Source of the DNA: an uncultured Erysipelotrichaceae bacterium
Lineage (GTDB): Bacteria > Bacillota_I > Bacilli_A > RF39 > UBA660
NCBI GenBank assembly: GCA_902795845.1
Contig: CADBMU010000101.1
Coordinates: 1-6,861, forward strand
Direction: 5' to 3'
Length of the DNA stretch: 6,861 bases
Positions 1 through 5,426 of this stretch are shown piece by piece (the stretch's first letter is position 1; every line of letters starts with the position of its first letter). Both the position numbers and the translations under genes were made by a program. The notes under the pieces were generated by a model, which saw only the letters and a list, made by a program, of their open reading frames with translations, was not told where the DNA came from and searched no databases.

Positions 1-2
1 AA

Positions 3-194
3 AACTCATTAATAAGAGAAGCAGAGGATTCAGGATATGAAAAAGGCATTAAATTAGGTGAAGAAAAATTAGAAAAAGAAAAAATTGCCATAGCAAAAAG
101 TTTAATAAAAAGTGGTATGAATTTAGAGGAAATATCTAAACATACACAAATAGATATAAAAGAATTAAAGAAACTTACAAAAAATAATTGTTAA
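3..194 (+). CDS. C-terminal fragment of an Rpn-family nuclease/transposase-like protein (partial)
   Basis: An open frame enters from the left edge and ends at TAA 192-194, giving 63 visible residues. They include a charged stretch (GYEKGIKLGEEKLEKEK), then IAKSLIKSGMNLEEIS and a final IDIKELKKL helix. This pattern, a Glu/Lys-rich helix followed by 'a-k-x-L-I-x-x-G-x-s-x-E-x-I' and a small helix-turn-helix-like end, is the usual tail of the Rpn (recombination-promoting nuclease, PD-(D/E)XK transposase-like) family. The catalytic domain would lie to the left and is not in the window, so activity cannot be judged. The gene is on the same strand as rpsP but separated from it by a palindrome and a strong promoter, so it is probably a separate accessory gene. 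An unrelated protein with a similar coiled tail cannot be excluded. Confidence 0.6.
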   Translation, partial: NSLIREAEDSGYEKGIKLGEEKLEKEKIAIAKSLIKSGMNLEEISKHTQIDIKELKKLTKNNC

Positions 195-202
195 AGATAT
201 AT

Positions 203-225
203 ATGTCAACCAAAAAGGTTGACAT
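203..225. repeat. Perfect 9-bp inverted repeat between the Rpn fragment and rpsP (operator or weak terminator)
   Basis: The arms are ATGTCAACC (203-211) and GGTTGACAT (217-225) around an AAAAA loop. It lies 8 bases after the stop codon of the upstream gene, so it could be that gene's terminator. However, the sequence after the right arm is not a T run (TCAATCATTTT follows), and the minus direction has none either. The right arm contains the -35 box of the rpsP promoter, so a protein-binding operator is an equally good reading. Confidence 0.6.
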
Positions 226-247
226 CAATCATTTTATTTGATATTAT
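219..247 (+). promoter_or_regulatory. Sigma-A-type promoter of rpsP-khpA
   Basis: A consensus -35 TTGACA (219-224) is separated by exactly 17 bases from TATTAT (242-247), one mismatch from the consensus -10. Transcription would start near 254, giving a leader of about 20 bases. That leader carries a full AAGGAGG ribosome site (261-267) before the ATG at 275. The near-consensus boxes suit a highly expressed ribosomal protein gene. Confidence 0.8.
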
Positions 248-274
248 ACATATAGTTTTAAAGGAGGAAAGAAA

Positions 275-550
275 ATGGCAGTTAAATTAAGATTAAAGAG
301 AATGGGTGCTAAACAAAAACCATTCTATAGAATTGTTGCAGCTGATTCAAGAGTAAAAAGAGATGGAAGTTTCTTAGAAAATGTTGGAACTTATAATCCA
401 GTTAAAACTCCAGCTGAAATTACAGTAAACGAAGAAAGAGCACTTTATTGGTTAGGACAAGGTGCTATACCTACTGACACAGTTAGAAGTATTTTAAGTA
501 AACAAGGAATTATGAAAAAATTTGCTGAATCTAAAAAGGCAGGAAAATAA
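275..550 (+). CDS. rpsP: 30S ribosomal protein S16
   Basis: This encodes S16, a small-subunit protein that binds 16S rRNA and helps 30S assembly. The 91-residue product has the family's characteristic start, [20 protein letters not shown], followed by [22 protein letters not shown], with the usual basic tail (SKKAGK). Length is slightly above the family's common 75-90. The ATG at 275 follows a strong AAGGAGG at 261-267. It is the first gene of a two-gene transcript with khpA, which starts only 2 bases after its stop. The rpsP-khpA pair is common in Bacillota, usually followed by rimM, trmD and rplS, which are absent here. Identification is near certain. Confidence 0.98.
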   Translation: MAVKLRLKRMGAKQKPFYRIVAADSRVKRDGSFLENVGTYNPVKTPAEITVNEERALYWLGQGAIPTDTVRSILSKQGIMKKFAESKKAGK

Positions 551-552
551 TT

Positions 553-798
553 ATGAATATTGTAGAATATGCTGAATTTTTAGTTAAAAATATTGTTAAA
601 CAACCAGATTTAGTAAAAGTTACTAGTTTTAATGGTGATGAAGATACAACTATTGTTGAAATAATTGTATGTGAAGAAGATATGGGAGCTGTAATTGGAA
701 AAGAAGGAAAAATGGCTTCATCTATACGTACATTAATTCAAGCTTTTGCATATTTAAATAATATTAAAAATGTAAAGATTAATATTGATTCTTTTTAA
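553..798 (+). CDS. khpA: KH-domain RNA-binding protein KhpA
   Basis: This is a small cytosolic single-KH-domain protein of 81 residues, the normal size for KhpA (formerly YlqC). In Gram-positive bacteria KhpA works with KhpB (Jag/EloR) as an RNA-binding partner affecting cell elongation and division. The N-terminus MNIVEYAEFLVKNIVKQPD and the VIGKEGKMASSIRTLIQA helix-loop-helix are diagnostic. The RNA-contacting GXXG loop is intact at residues 49-52 (GKEG). It begins 2 bases after rpsP, with an AGGA at 541-544 (within the end of rpsP) as a modest ribosome site, so translational coupling is likely. Its end forms the 5' arm of a terminator. Family assignment is firm; the exact role in this organism is inferred. 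Confidence 0.95.
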   Translation: MNIVEYAEFLVKNIVKQPDLVKVTSFNGDEDTTIVEIIVCEEDMGAVIGKEGKMASSIRTLIQAFAYLNNIKNVKINIDSF

Positions 799-822
799 GA
801 GTTGAAATTAATCTTTTTTTTT
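774..822 (+). terminator. Intrinsic terminator overlapping the end of khpA
   Basis: The arms AAAGATTAAT (774-783) and ATTAATCTTT (807-816) pair perfectly over 10 bp, and a run of nine T (814-822) follows or overlaps. The 5' arm lies inside khpA and the TAA stop (796-798) sits in the 23-base loop. The stem is AT-rich and the loop long, so strength is uncertain, but the T9 run is convincing. It ends the rpsP-khpA unit where rimM would normally follow. Confidence 0.72.
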
Positions 823-830
823 GCTATACT
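802..830 (+). promoter_or_regulatory. Promoter of the RNase J-like gene, nested in the khpA terminator
   Basis: TTGAAA (802-807) and TATACT (825-830) are spaced by 17 bases, with an extended -10 TG at 822-823. The -35 lies in the loop and start of the 3' arm of the khpA terminator, and the -10 follows its T run directly. Start of transcription would be near 837, giving a leader of about 50 bases in which I see no riboswitch-like structure. Confidence 0.7.
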
Positions 831-889
831 TCTTTTAGTCGATTAACTTGGTTTTTAATTTATTAATATTTAGAAAAGAGGAAATTTTT

Positions 890-2524
890 ATGGCAAAAAT
901 TAAGATTTTTAGCTTGGGTGGGCTAAATGAAAATGGTAAAAACACCTATATAATTGAAGTTAATGATGGAATATATATTTTTGATTGTGGATTAAAATAT
1001 GCAACAGGTAATATGTTAGGAATCGATTATGTAATACCTGATTTTGAATATTTAATAAAAAATCGTAAACGAATTAAAGGTTTATTTTTAACACATGGTC
1101 ATTATGAAAATATGGGAGCAGTTTACGATCTTGTAAAATCTATTAGAGAATTAAAGATATATGCAACAAAATTTACTAAATTTATGTTATTAGAAGATGG
1201 TGTACCTGAAAAAAATATTATTGAAATTACACCACATAAAAAATTGAATTTCAAAGAGGTTTCTATTTTCCCAATCGCTGTGTCACATAGTTGTCCAGAT
1301 TCAGTTATGTATGTAGTAAATACAAAAGATGGGGCAATTTGTTATACTGGAGATTTTATAATTGATCCAAGTATGAAAAATGCTTATGATATGGATTTAG
1401 GTAAAATAGCTTATGTTGGAAAAAAAGGTGTACTTGCACTTTTATCAGAGTCTTCTTTTTCAGAACATGTTGGTCATACTTCACCATCTCATAAATTAAG
1501 TTCTTATTTTAAAGATGCTATAAATAAAGCAGAGGGAAGAGTATTATTTTTAGCATTACCGACACATATTTATACATTACAAGATATTTTTAATGGTGCT
1601 TTAAATATGCATCGCAAGATTGTAATTATGGGTAAAAAAATGCAAAGTACTATTAATTTCTGTAAAAAAGAAGGATACCTTGAATTTCCTGACGATATTT
1701 TAGGAGATTTGTCTAACGTTGAAGACCAAAACTCTATTTTACTTGTATGTGATGATCGTGAAAATCCATATGCTTCAATAAATAAAATAATTAGTGGTTA
1801 TGATAAATTTATAAAATTGCGAAATAATGATACAGTTGTATTTGCTGAAGCAAGATATGACAGTAATGAAAAAGCTTTAGTAAAAGTAGAAAATGACTTA
1901 GCAATGCATGGTTGTAAAATAGTTTCTTTACCAAAAGATAAGAATATATTACTTCATGCATCAAGCGAAGATTTAATGCTTATGATTAAATTATTAAATC
2001 CTAAGTTCTATATTCCAGTTAAAGGAGAATATAGATTTATGGTAGGTAATGCTAATCTAGCAAGTGATCTTGGAATACCTAATGAAAATATTTTACTTAA
2101 ACAAAATGGTGATGTAATTACTATCGAAAATCAAGAATTAGTTGATAACTTTGAAACTATTAAAGTTAATGATATTTTAATTGATGGTAAGAGTAGTGAT
2201 GATATTGGTGAACTTGTTGTTAAAGATCGTGAAATGTTATCAGAAAATGGTATTGTATTAATAAGTGCTACATTATCAAAAGAGAATAAAGTTTTACTTG
2301 TCGGACCAGAAGTTACAACAAGAGGTTTCATTTATGTTAAAGATTCTAAAGATATGATTTTAGAAATAAAAAGAATATCTGAAAATATTATTGAAAGAAA
2401 TATCGCTGATAATTTTGTTGATTATAATAAAATAAAAACTGAGATTAGATCAGAACTTTCTAAATACCTTTATGATGAAACTGGTTGTAAACCAATGATA
2501 ATTGCCGTAGTTCAAGAAGTATAA
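890..2524 (+). CDS. rnj: RNase J-family protein with degenerate metal site (J2-like)
   Basis: A 544-residue metallo-beta-lactamase/beta-CASP protein of the RNase J family, cytosolic RNA-decay and maturation enzymes. The frame is open back to a TTG at 848, but I chose ATG 890 because AGAGG (877-881) precedes it at normal spacing and MAKIKIFSLGGLNENGKNTYII matches family N-termini. The order is beta-lactamase fold (about 1-200), beta-CASP insert (about 200-350), fold return with IPVKGEYRF (375-383), and the RNase J C-terminal domain (about 425-544, DIGELVVKDREMLSENGIV and GPEVTTRGFIYV). The usual HGHEDH is HGHYEN (69-74), the usual PIHGEYR His is Lys378, and the HxSGH segment reads HASSE (356-360). 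His69, His71, His133 and Asp155 (TGDF) remain. I infer weak or no nuclease activity and perhaps a structural role with an active RNase J encoded elsewhere, as proposed for RNase J2. It has its own promoter. Confidence 0.88.
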   Translation: MAKIKIFSLGGLNENGKNTYIIEVNDGIYIFDCGLKYATGNMLGIDYVIPDFEYLIKNRKRIKGLFLTHGHYENMGAVYDLVKSIRELKIYATKFTKFMLLEDGVPEKNIIEITPHKKLNFKEVSIFPIAVSHSCPDSVMYVVNTKDGAICYTGDFIIDPSMKNAYDMDLGKIAYVGKKGVLALLSESSFSEHVGHTSPSHKLSSYFKDAINKAEGRVLFLALPTHIYTLQDIFNGALNMHRKIVIMGKKMQSTINFCKKEGYLEFPDDILGDLSNVEDQNSILLVCDDRENPYASINKIISGYDKFIKLRNNDTVVFAEARYDSNEKALVKVENDLAMHGCKIVSLPKDKNILLHASSEDLMLMIKLLNPKFYIPVKGEYRFMVGNANLASDLGIPNENILLKQNGDVITIENQELVDNFETIKVNDILIDGKSSDDIGELVVKDREMLSENGIVLISATLSKENKVLLVGPEVTTRGFIYVKDSKDMILEIKRISENIIERNIADNFVDYNKIKTEIRSELSKYLYDETGCKPMIIAVVQEV

Positions 2525-2535
2525 ATAAAATTTTT

Positions 2536-2562
2536 TCACCCATAATAATAATGGGTGATTTT
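2536..2562 (+). promoter_or_regulatory. Hairpin after the RNase J gene covering the ribosome site of the next gene
   Basis: The arms TCACCCAT (2536-2543) and ATGGGTGA (2551-2558) make a perfect 8-bp stem with a 7-base loop, followed by only four T (2559-2562). It could be a weak terminator for the RNase J transcript. The right arm also contains the only Shine-Dalgarno-like sequence (GGTGAT, 2554-2559) for the ATG at 2565, so the folded form would hide that site. I see no promoter between this hairpin and the upstream gene. Confidence 0.55.
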
Positions 2563-2564
2563 AA

Positions 2565-2993
2565 ATGGGAAAAGATGCTGAATTTTTAAATTATATTTAT
2601 CAGAATGCAAAAATGGGAGTTATCGGTATTGATAATATTAAAGATAAAATATTTGATGATGAGTTAAAAAATATAATTGCTACGCAGAAAAAAGAATATC
2701 AAAAAATAGCAGATGATGCTTCAAGTATTTTAAATGAATTAGGTCTTACAGAAAAAGATGTTTCTAAAATGGCTAAAGTCTCAACTTATGTAATGGCTAA
2801 TTTAGAAATGCTAAAAGATGATTCATCTTCAAATATTGCCAAATTAATGATTGAAGGTAGCAATAAAGGAATTATAGAGATAAATAAAAATTTAAATTCT
2901 TATAATAATATGAATTCTAAAATAGTTAAATTAGCAAAGAAATTATTAGCAACAGAACAGCATAATATTGATGAATTAAAAATATACTTATAA
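2565..2993 (+). CDS. Small all-helical protein of unknown function (ferritin-like/four-helix-bundle type)
   Basis: I do not recognise a named family. The 142-residue product is predicted by eye to be almost wholly helical: helices around 3-20, 21-59, 62-84, 86-112 and 114-142, with no signal peptide or membrane segment. The pattern of a short N-terminal helix (EFLNYIYQNAKMG), a long amphipathic helix with KKEYQKI (42-48) and a last helix with TEQHNIDELK (130-139) recalls uncharacterised ferritin-like bundles common in gut Bacillota. Glu44, Glu131 and His133 could be remnants of metal ligands, but I see no proper ExxH pair. It is probably cotranscribed from the RNase J promoter by readthrough of the hairpin just upstream, and it ends at its own terminator. 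The start is supported only by GGTGAT at 2554-2559. Confidence 0.75.
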   Translation: MGKDAEFLNYIYQNAKMGVIGIDNIKDKIFDDELKNIIATQKKEYQKIADDASSILNELGLTEKDVSKMAKVSTYVMANLEMLKDDSSSNIAKLMIEGSNKGIIEINKNLNSYNNMNSKIVKLAKKLLATEQHNIDELKIYL

Positions 2994-2997
2994 AAAG

Positions 2998-3025
2998 AAC
3001 ATTATTAAATATATAATGTTTTTTT
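2998..3025 (+). terminator. Intrinsic terminator after the helical hypothetical gene
   Basis: AACATTAT (2998-3005) pairs with ATAATGTT (3013-3020) across a 7-base loop, and seven T follow from 3019 to 3025. An A-rich tract on the 5' side could extend the stem into the T run and let it work in the other direction. It lies 4 bases after the TAA stop. Confidence 0.72.
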
Positions 3026-3026
3026 A

Positions 3027-3035
3027 TGTTATAAT
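3027..3035 (+). promoter_or_regulatory. Extended -10 promoter of the transferase-HD gene
   Basis: TGTTATAAT (3027-3035) is a perfect extended -10 (TG, one base, TATAAT). No -35 is recognisable at the right distance, which falls in the loop of the preceding terminator; extended -10 promoters can do without one. The start would be near 3042, at the Shine-Dalgarno GGAG (3042-3045), leaving a leader of only about 12 bases before ATG 3054. Confidence 0.6.
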
Positions 3036-3053
3036 TATTTTGGAGATGGTTTT

Positions 3054-4073
3054 ATGAAAATAAAAAAAATAATACCAAATATTCTAACAATAATTAGAAT
3101 TATAGTTACTCCAGTTGCAATCTATCTAGGTTTAAAAGGTAATTATAAAGCCCTAGCTATTATGTGTATATTTGTCAGTTTAACAGATTTTTTAGATGGT
3201 AAACTTGCTCGCAAATGGCATGTTTGTAGTGAACTCGGAGCTAAATTAGATTCCATTGCTGATAAAATCTTAGCAATTGGTTTATTAATAATTTTAATTT
3301 TAAAAAATAATATTTATTTTTATATTTTAATTCTAGAAATACTAATTACATTAGTTAATGTTATAACTTTCTTAAGAGCAAATGTTGTAGAATCTCTTTT
3401 GATTGGAAAAATAAAAACATGGTTTTTGTTTATCACTTTAATTTTAGGTATAGTTAATATTTTCTTCCCTAATATTCATATTTTAATGAATATTGGTATT
3501 GTTTTAACTTTAATATTCCAAACATTATCACTTATATTTTATATTAGAAGTTATTTTTTATACACTGGTAAAAAAAAAGCCTTAATTAATCTTTACAAAG
3601 AGTATTATGAGATAGTTAAAGATATATTACATAATAAAGAATTTTGCAAAAGAAAAAAGTATGAACATCATTATAATGAATCAGTTTATGAACATTGTTT
3701 AAGAGTAAGTTTTGATGCCTTTTGTATCGCAAAAAAATATAAATTAGATTATAAATCTGCAGCAATTGCTGGACTATTACATGATTTTTATGATAAACCA
3801 TGGCAAGATAATAATGAAAAAAAACCACTTTTAAAAAAACATGGTTTTGTTCATGCTAAAGAAGCTTTAAAGAATTCTCAAAAATATTTTAAAGAATATA
3901 TGAATGATAAAATAGAAAATTCTATTGAAAGACATATGTTTCCTTTAAATATTACACCGCCTAAATATATTGAAGGGTGGTTAATAGTTTTAATAGATAA
4001 AGTAGATAGTATAGATTTTTTAATTCATCCAAGTGCCTTCATAAAATGTTTTATAAACAAGAAAGCAAAATAA
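3054..4073 (+). CDS. pgsA: CDP-alcohol phosphatidyltransferase (PgsA-like) fused to an HD-domain phosphohydrolase
   Basis: A 339-residue two-domain protein. Residues 1-170 are an integral membrane CDP-alcohol phosphatidyltransferase with about six hydrophobic segments (roughly 13-27, 33-48, 72-84, 87-106, 122-138, 143-166). The catalytic signature D-x2-D-G-x2-A-R-x8-G-x3-D-x3-D is complete: Asp45, Asp48, Gly49, Ala52-Arg53, Gly62, Asp66, Asp70. The PNILTIIRI start resembles PgsA, which makes phosphatidylglycerol phosphate, but substrate is not provable by eye. Residues 171-200 form a basic linker. Residues 201-325 resemble HD phosphohydrolases: YEHCLRVS (His213), AGLLHDF (His243-Asp244), HGFVHAKEAL (His267), ERHMFPL (His294), LIDKVDS (Asp315). 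With six membrane segments the HD part should be cytosolic, like the transferase active site. I infer it acts on a lipid or head-group phosphate, possibly as the missing PGP phosphatase. It has its own promoter and terminator. Confidence 0.88.
   Translation: MKIKKIIPNILTIIRIIVTPVAIYLGLKGNYKALAIMCIFVSLTDFLDGKLARKWHVCSELGAKLDSIADKILAIGLLIILILKNNIYFYILILEILITLVNVITFLRANVVESLLIGKIKTWFLFITLILGIVNIFFPNIHILMNIGIVLTLIFQTLSLIFYIRSYFLYTGKKKALINLYKEYYEIVKDILHNKEFCKRKKYEHHYNESVYEHCLRVSFDAFCIAKKYKLDYKSAAIAGLLHDFYDKPWQDNNEKKPLLKKHGFVHAKEALKNSQKYFKEYMNDKIENSIERHMFPLNITPPKYIEGWLIVLIDKVDSIDFLIHPSAFIKCFINKKAK
3570..3578 (+). other. A9 homopolymer at the transferase-HD junction (possible slippage site)
   Basis: Nine consecutive A encode Lys173-Lys175, exactly where the membrane domain ends and the linker to the HD domain begins. 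Loss of one A makes the frame stop after KKKP (about 176 residues); gain of one makes it stop after KKKSLN (about 178 residues). Either shift would yield a stand-alone transferase of ordinary PgsA size. No in-frame ATG, GTG or TTG occurs between the run and the HD domain core, so that domain appears translated only as part of the fusion. Confidence 0.5.
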
Positions 4074-4087
4074 AGTTTTCTTGTTTT
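4055..4087 (+). terminator. Intrinsic terminator overlapping the stop of the transferase-HD gene
   Basis: AAACAAGAAA (4055-4064) pairs with TTTCTTGTTT (4077-4086) over 10 bp. The loop of 12 bases holds the TAA stop (4071-4073). The T run at the end is short (4084-4087), so strength is moderate. The 5' arm encodes the last basic residues of the protein. Confidence 0.6.
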
Positions 4088-4104
4088 ATATTGGACTAAA
4101 TTAC

Positions 4105-4133
4105 TTGATATTAAGGCTTATTTTTTGTATAAT
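4105..4133 (+). promoter_or_regulatory. Sigma-A-type promoter of ftsA-ftsZ
   Basis: TTGATA (4105-4110) and consensus TATAAT (4128-4133) are spaced by exactly 17 bases. Transcription would start near 4140, leaving a leader of about 27 bases that contains AGGAG (4157-4161), six bases before ATG 4168. I see no other regulatory structure. Confidence 0.78.
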
Positions 4134-4167
4134 ATTTCTTAGATAATGATAATAGTAGGAGATAGTT

Positions 4168-5412
4168 ATGGGAAATATTATTGCAAGTTTAGATATTGGA
4201 GATAATACTATAAAACTAATAACAGCAGAAATTTCTACAAATAAGTTTAATATTTTGAATGTTTCAGAAGTGCCATCAAAAGGATTAAAAGATGGACTTA
4301 TAATTAATCCTGAGCAATTAATAGGAAGCTTAAAAGAAGTATTTAAGAAAGCTGAAGAAGTTTTAGGAATAAGTGTAAAAAAAGTTATTGTTAATGTTCC
4401 AGGTAATGATGCAAGATTTATAAGTAGTGAAGGACTAACAACAATAACAAATGAAGATAAAGTTATTAAAGGTGTAGATATAATAAGAGCAATGCAAGCA
4501 TCTATTTATAATCGAATACCTAAAAATTATGAAGTAGCTAATATTATTCCAATGATATTTAAAATAAATGATGATAATCCAATAACTAACCCAATCAATA
4601 TGAACGCTGAGACATTAACTGTAAAAGATGTAGTGGCTATTGTACCTAAAAAAAATATTTATACTTTAATAAAATGTTTAGAAAGTATAGGTATAACAAT
4701 TATTGATGTAACATTATCTTCTGTAGGTGATTATTACTTAATAAAAAATGATAAAATTAATAGAAGTGTTGGTGCTATAGTAAATATTGGAGAAGCTACT
4801 GTAAATGTCTCAATATTTAATAAAGGCGTTATTACTAACACAGAAGTTATTAATTTAGGTGGACAAAATATTGATAATGATATATCATTTATATATAAGG
4901 TTACAAAAAAAGATGCTAAAAATCTAAAAGAAAAGATGGCTTTAGCAACTAATCGAATGGCTAAAGCAAGTGAAACTTTGACTGTAACTAATAAATTAGG
5001 TGAAGAGGTTAAAATAAATCAATATGAACTTAGTGAGATAGTTAAAAGTAGATTAACTGAAATGCTTGAGTTAATAAAAAAACAAATTAATCTCTTAACA
5101 AAAAAAGAAATAAGTTATATAATATTTACAGGTGGTATGACAGAAATAGCAAACTTTGATATTCTTCTTGATGAAGTATTTGGTAAAAATGCTAGCGTTT
5201 ATGTCACACAAGAGTTAGGTGCTAGAGATAATAGATTTAGTACAGGACTTGGAATGATAAAATATTATAATAGTAAATTAGAATTAAGAGATAAAAATTT
5301 TTCAATATTTAGTAATGATGAATTAGAAGATTTAAGTGGAAAACATAAAAAGATAAATATTTCAGAAAATTCTTTACTAGGAAAGATATTTGGATATTTT
5401 TTTGATAATTAA
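4168..5412 (+). CDS. ftsA: Cell division protein FtsA
   Basis: FtsA is the actin-like ATPase that tethers FtsZ filaments to the membrane and helps recruit the divisome. The 414-residue length is typical. Phosphate-1 is DIGDNTIK (9-16), the FtsA-specific 1C subdomain spans about 84-165, and the adenosine motif begins TGGM (321-324). The C-terminus SENSLLGKIFGYFFDN (399-414) is the expected amphipathic membrane-targeting helix after a variable linker. One oddity: the phosphate-2 motif, normally DIGGGTT-like, reads NIGEATV (206-212), replacing the conserved Asp with Asn and two glycines with Glu-Ala. It is first in an operon with ftsZ, which follows after 14 bases. Other division-and-cell-wall genes (ftsQ, mur genes) are not beside it. 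The family call is firm. Confidence 0.95.
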   Translation: MGNIIASLDIGDNTIKLITAEISTNKFNILNVSEVPSKGLKDGLIINPEQLIGSLKEVFKKAEEVLGISVKKVIVNVPGNDARFISSEGLTTITNEDKVIKGVDIIRAMQASIYNRIPKNYEVANIIPMIFKINDDNPITNPINMNAETLTVKDVVAIVPKKNIYTLIKCLESIGITIIDVTLSSVGDYYLIKNDKINRSVGAIVNIGEATVNVSIFNKGVITNTEVINLGGQNIDNDISFIYKVTKKDAKNLKEKMALATNRMAKASETLTVTNKLGEEVKINQYELSEIVKSRLTEMLELIKKQINLLTKKEISYIIFTGGMTEIANFDILLDEVFGKNASVYVTQELGARDNRFSTGLGMIKYYNSKLELRDKNFSIFSNDELEDLSGKHKKINISENSLLGKIFGYFFDN

Positions 5413-5426
5413 GGAGAGTGTAAAAG

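Noticed and set aside
848..889. Upstream TTG start for the RNase J-like gene, adding 14 residues (MVFNLLIFRKEEIF).
   Set aside because: No ribosome site precedes it, it is just after the predicted transcription start, and the AGAGG plus MAKIKIF start at 890 matches the family.
2131..2331. Minus-strand open frame of 66 codons inside the RNase J-like gene.
   Set aside because: It is a low-complexity Ser/Thr/Leu translation antisense to conserved coding sequence, with no recognisable ribosome site or family.
3616..3828. Minus-strand open frame of 70 codons inside the HD-domain region.
   Set aside because: It is antisense to the conserved HD motifs, and its composition is typical of a shadow frame in AT-rich DNA.
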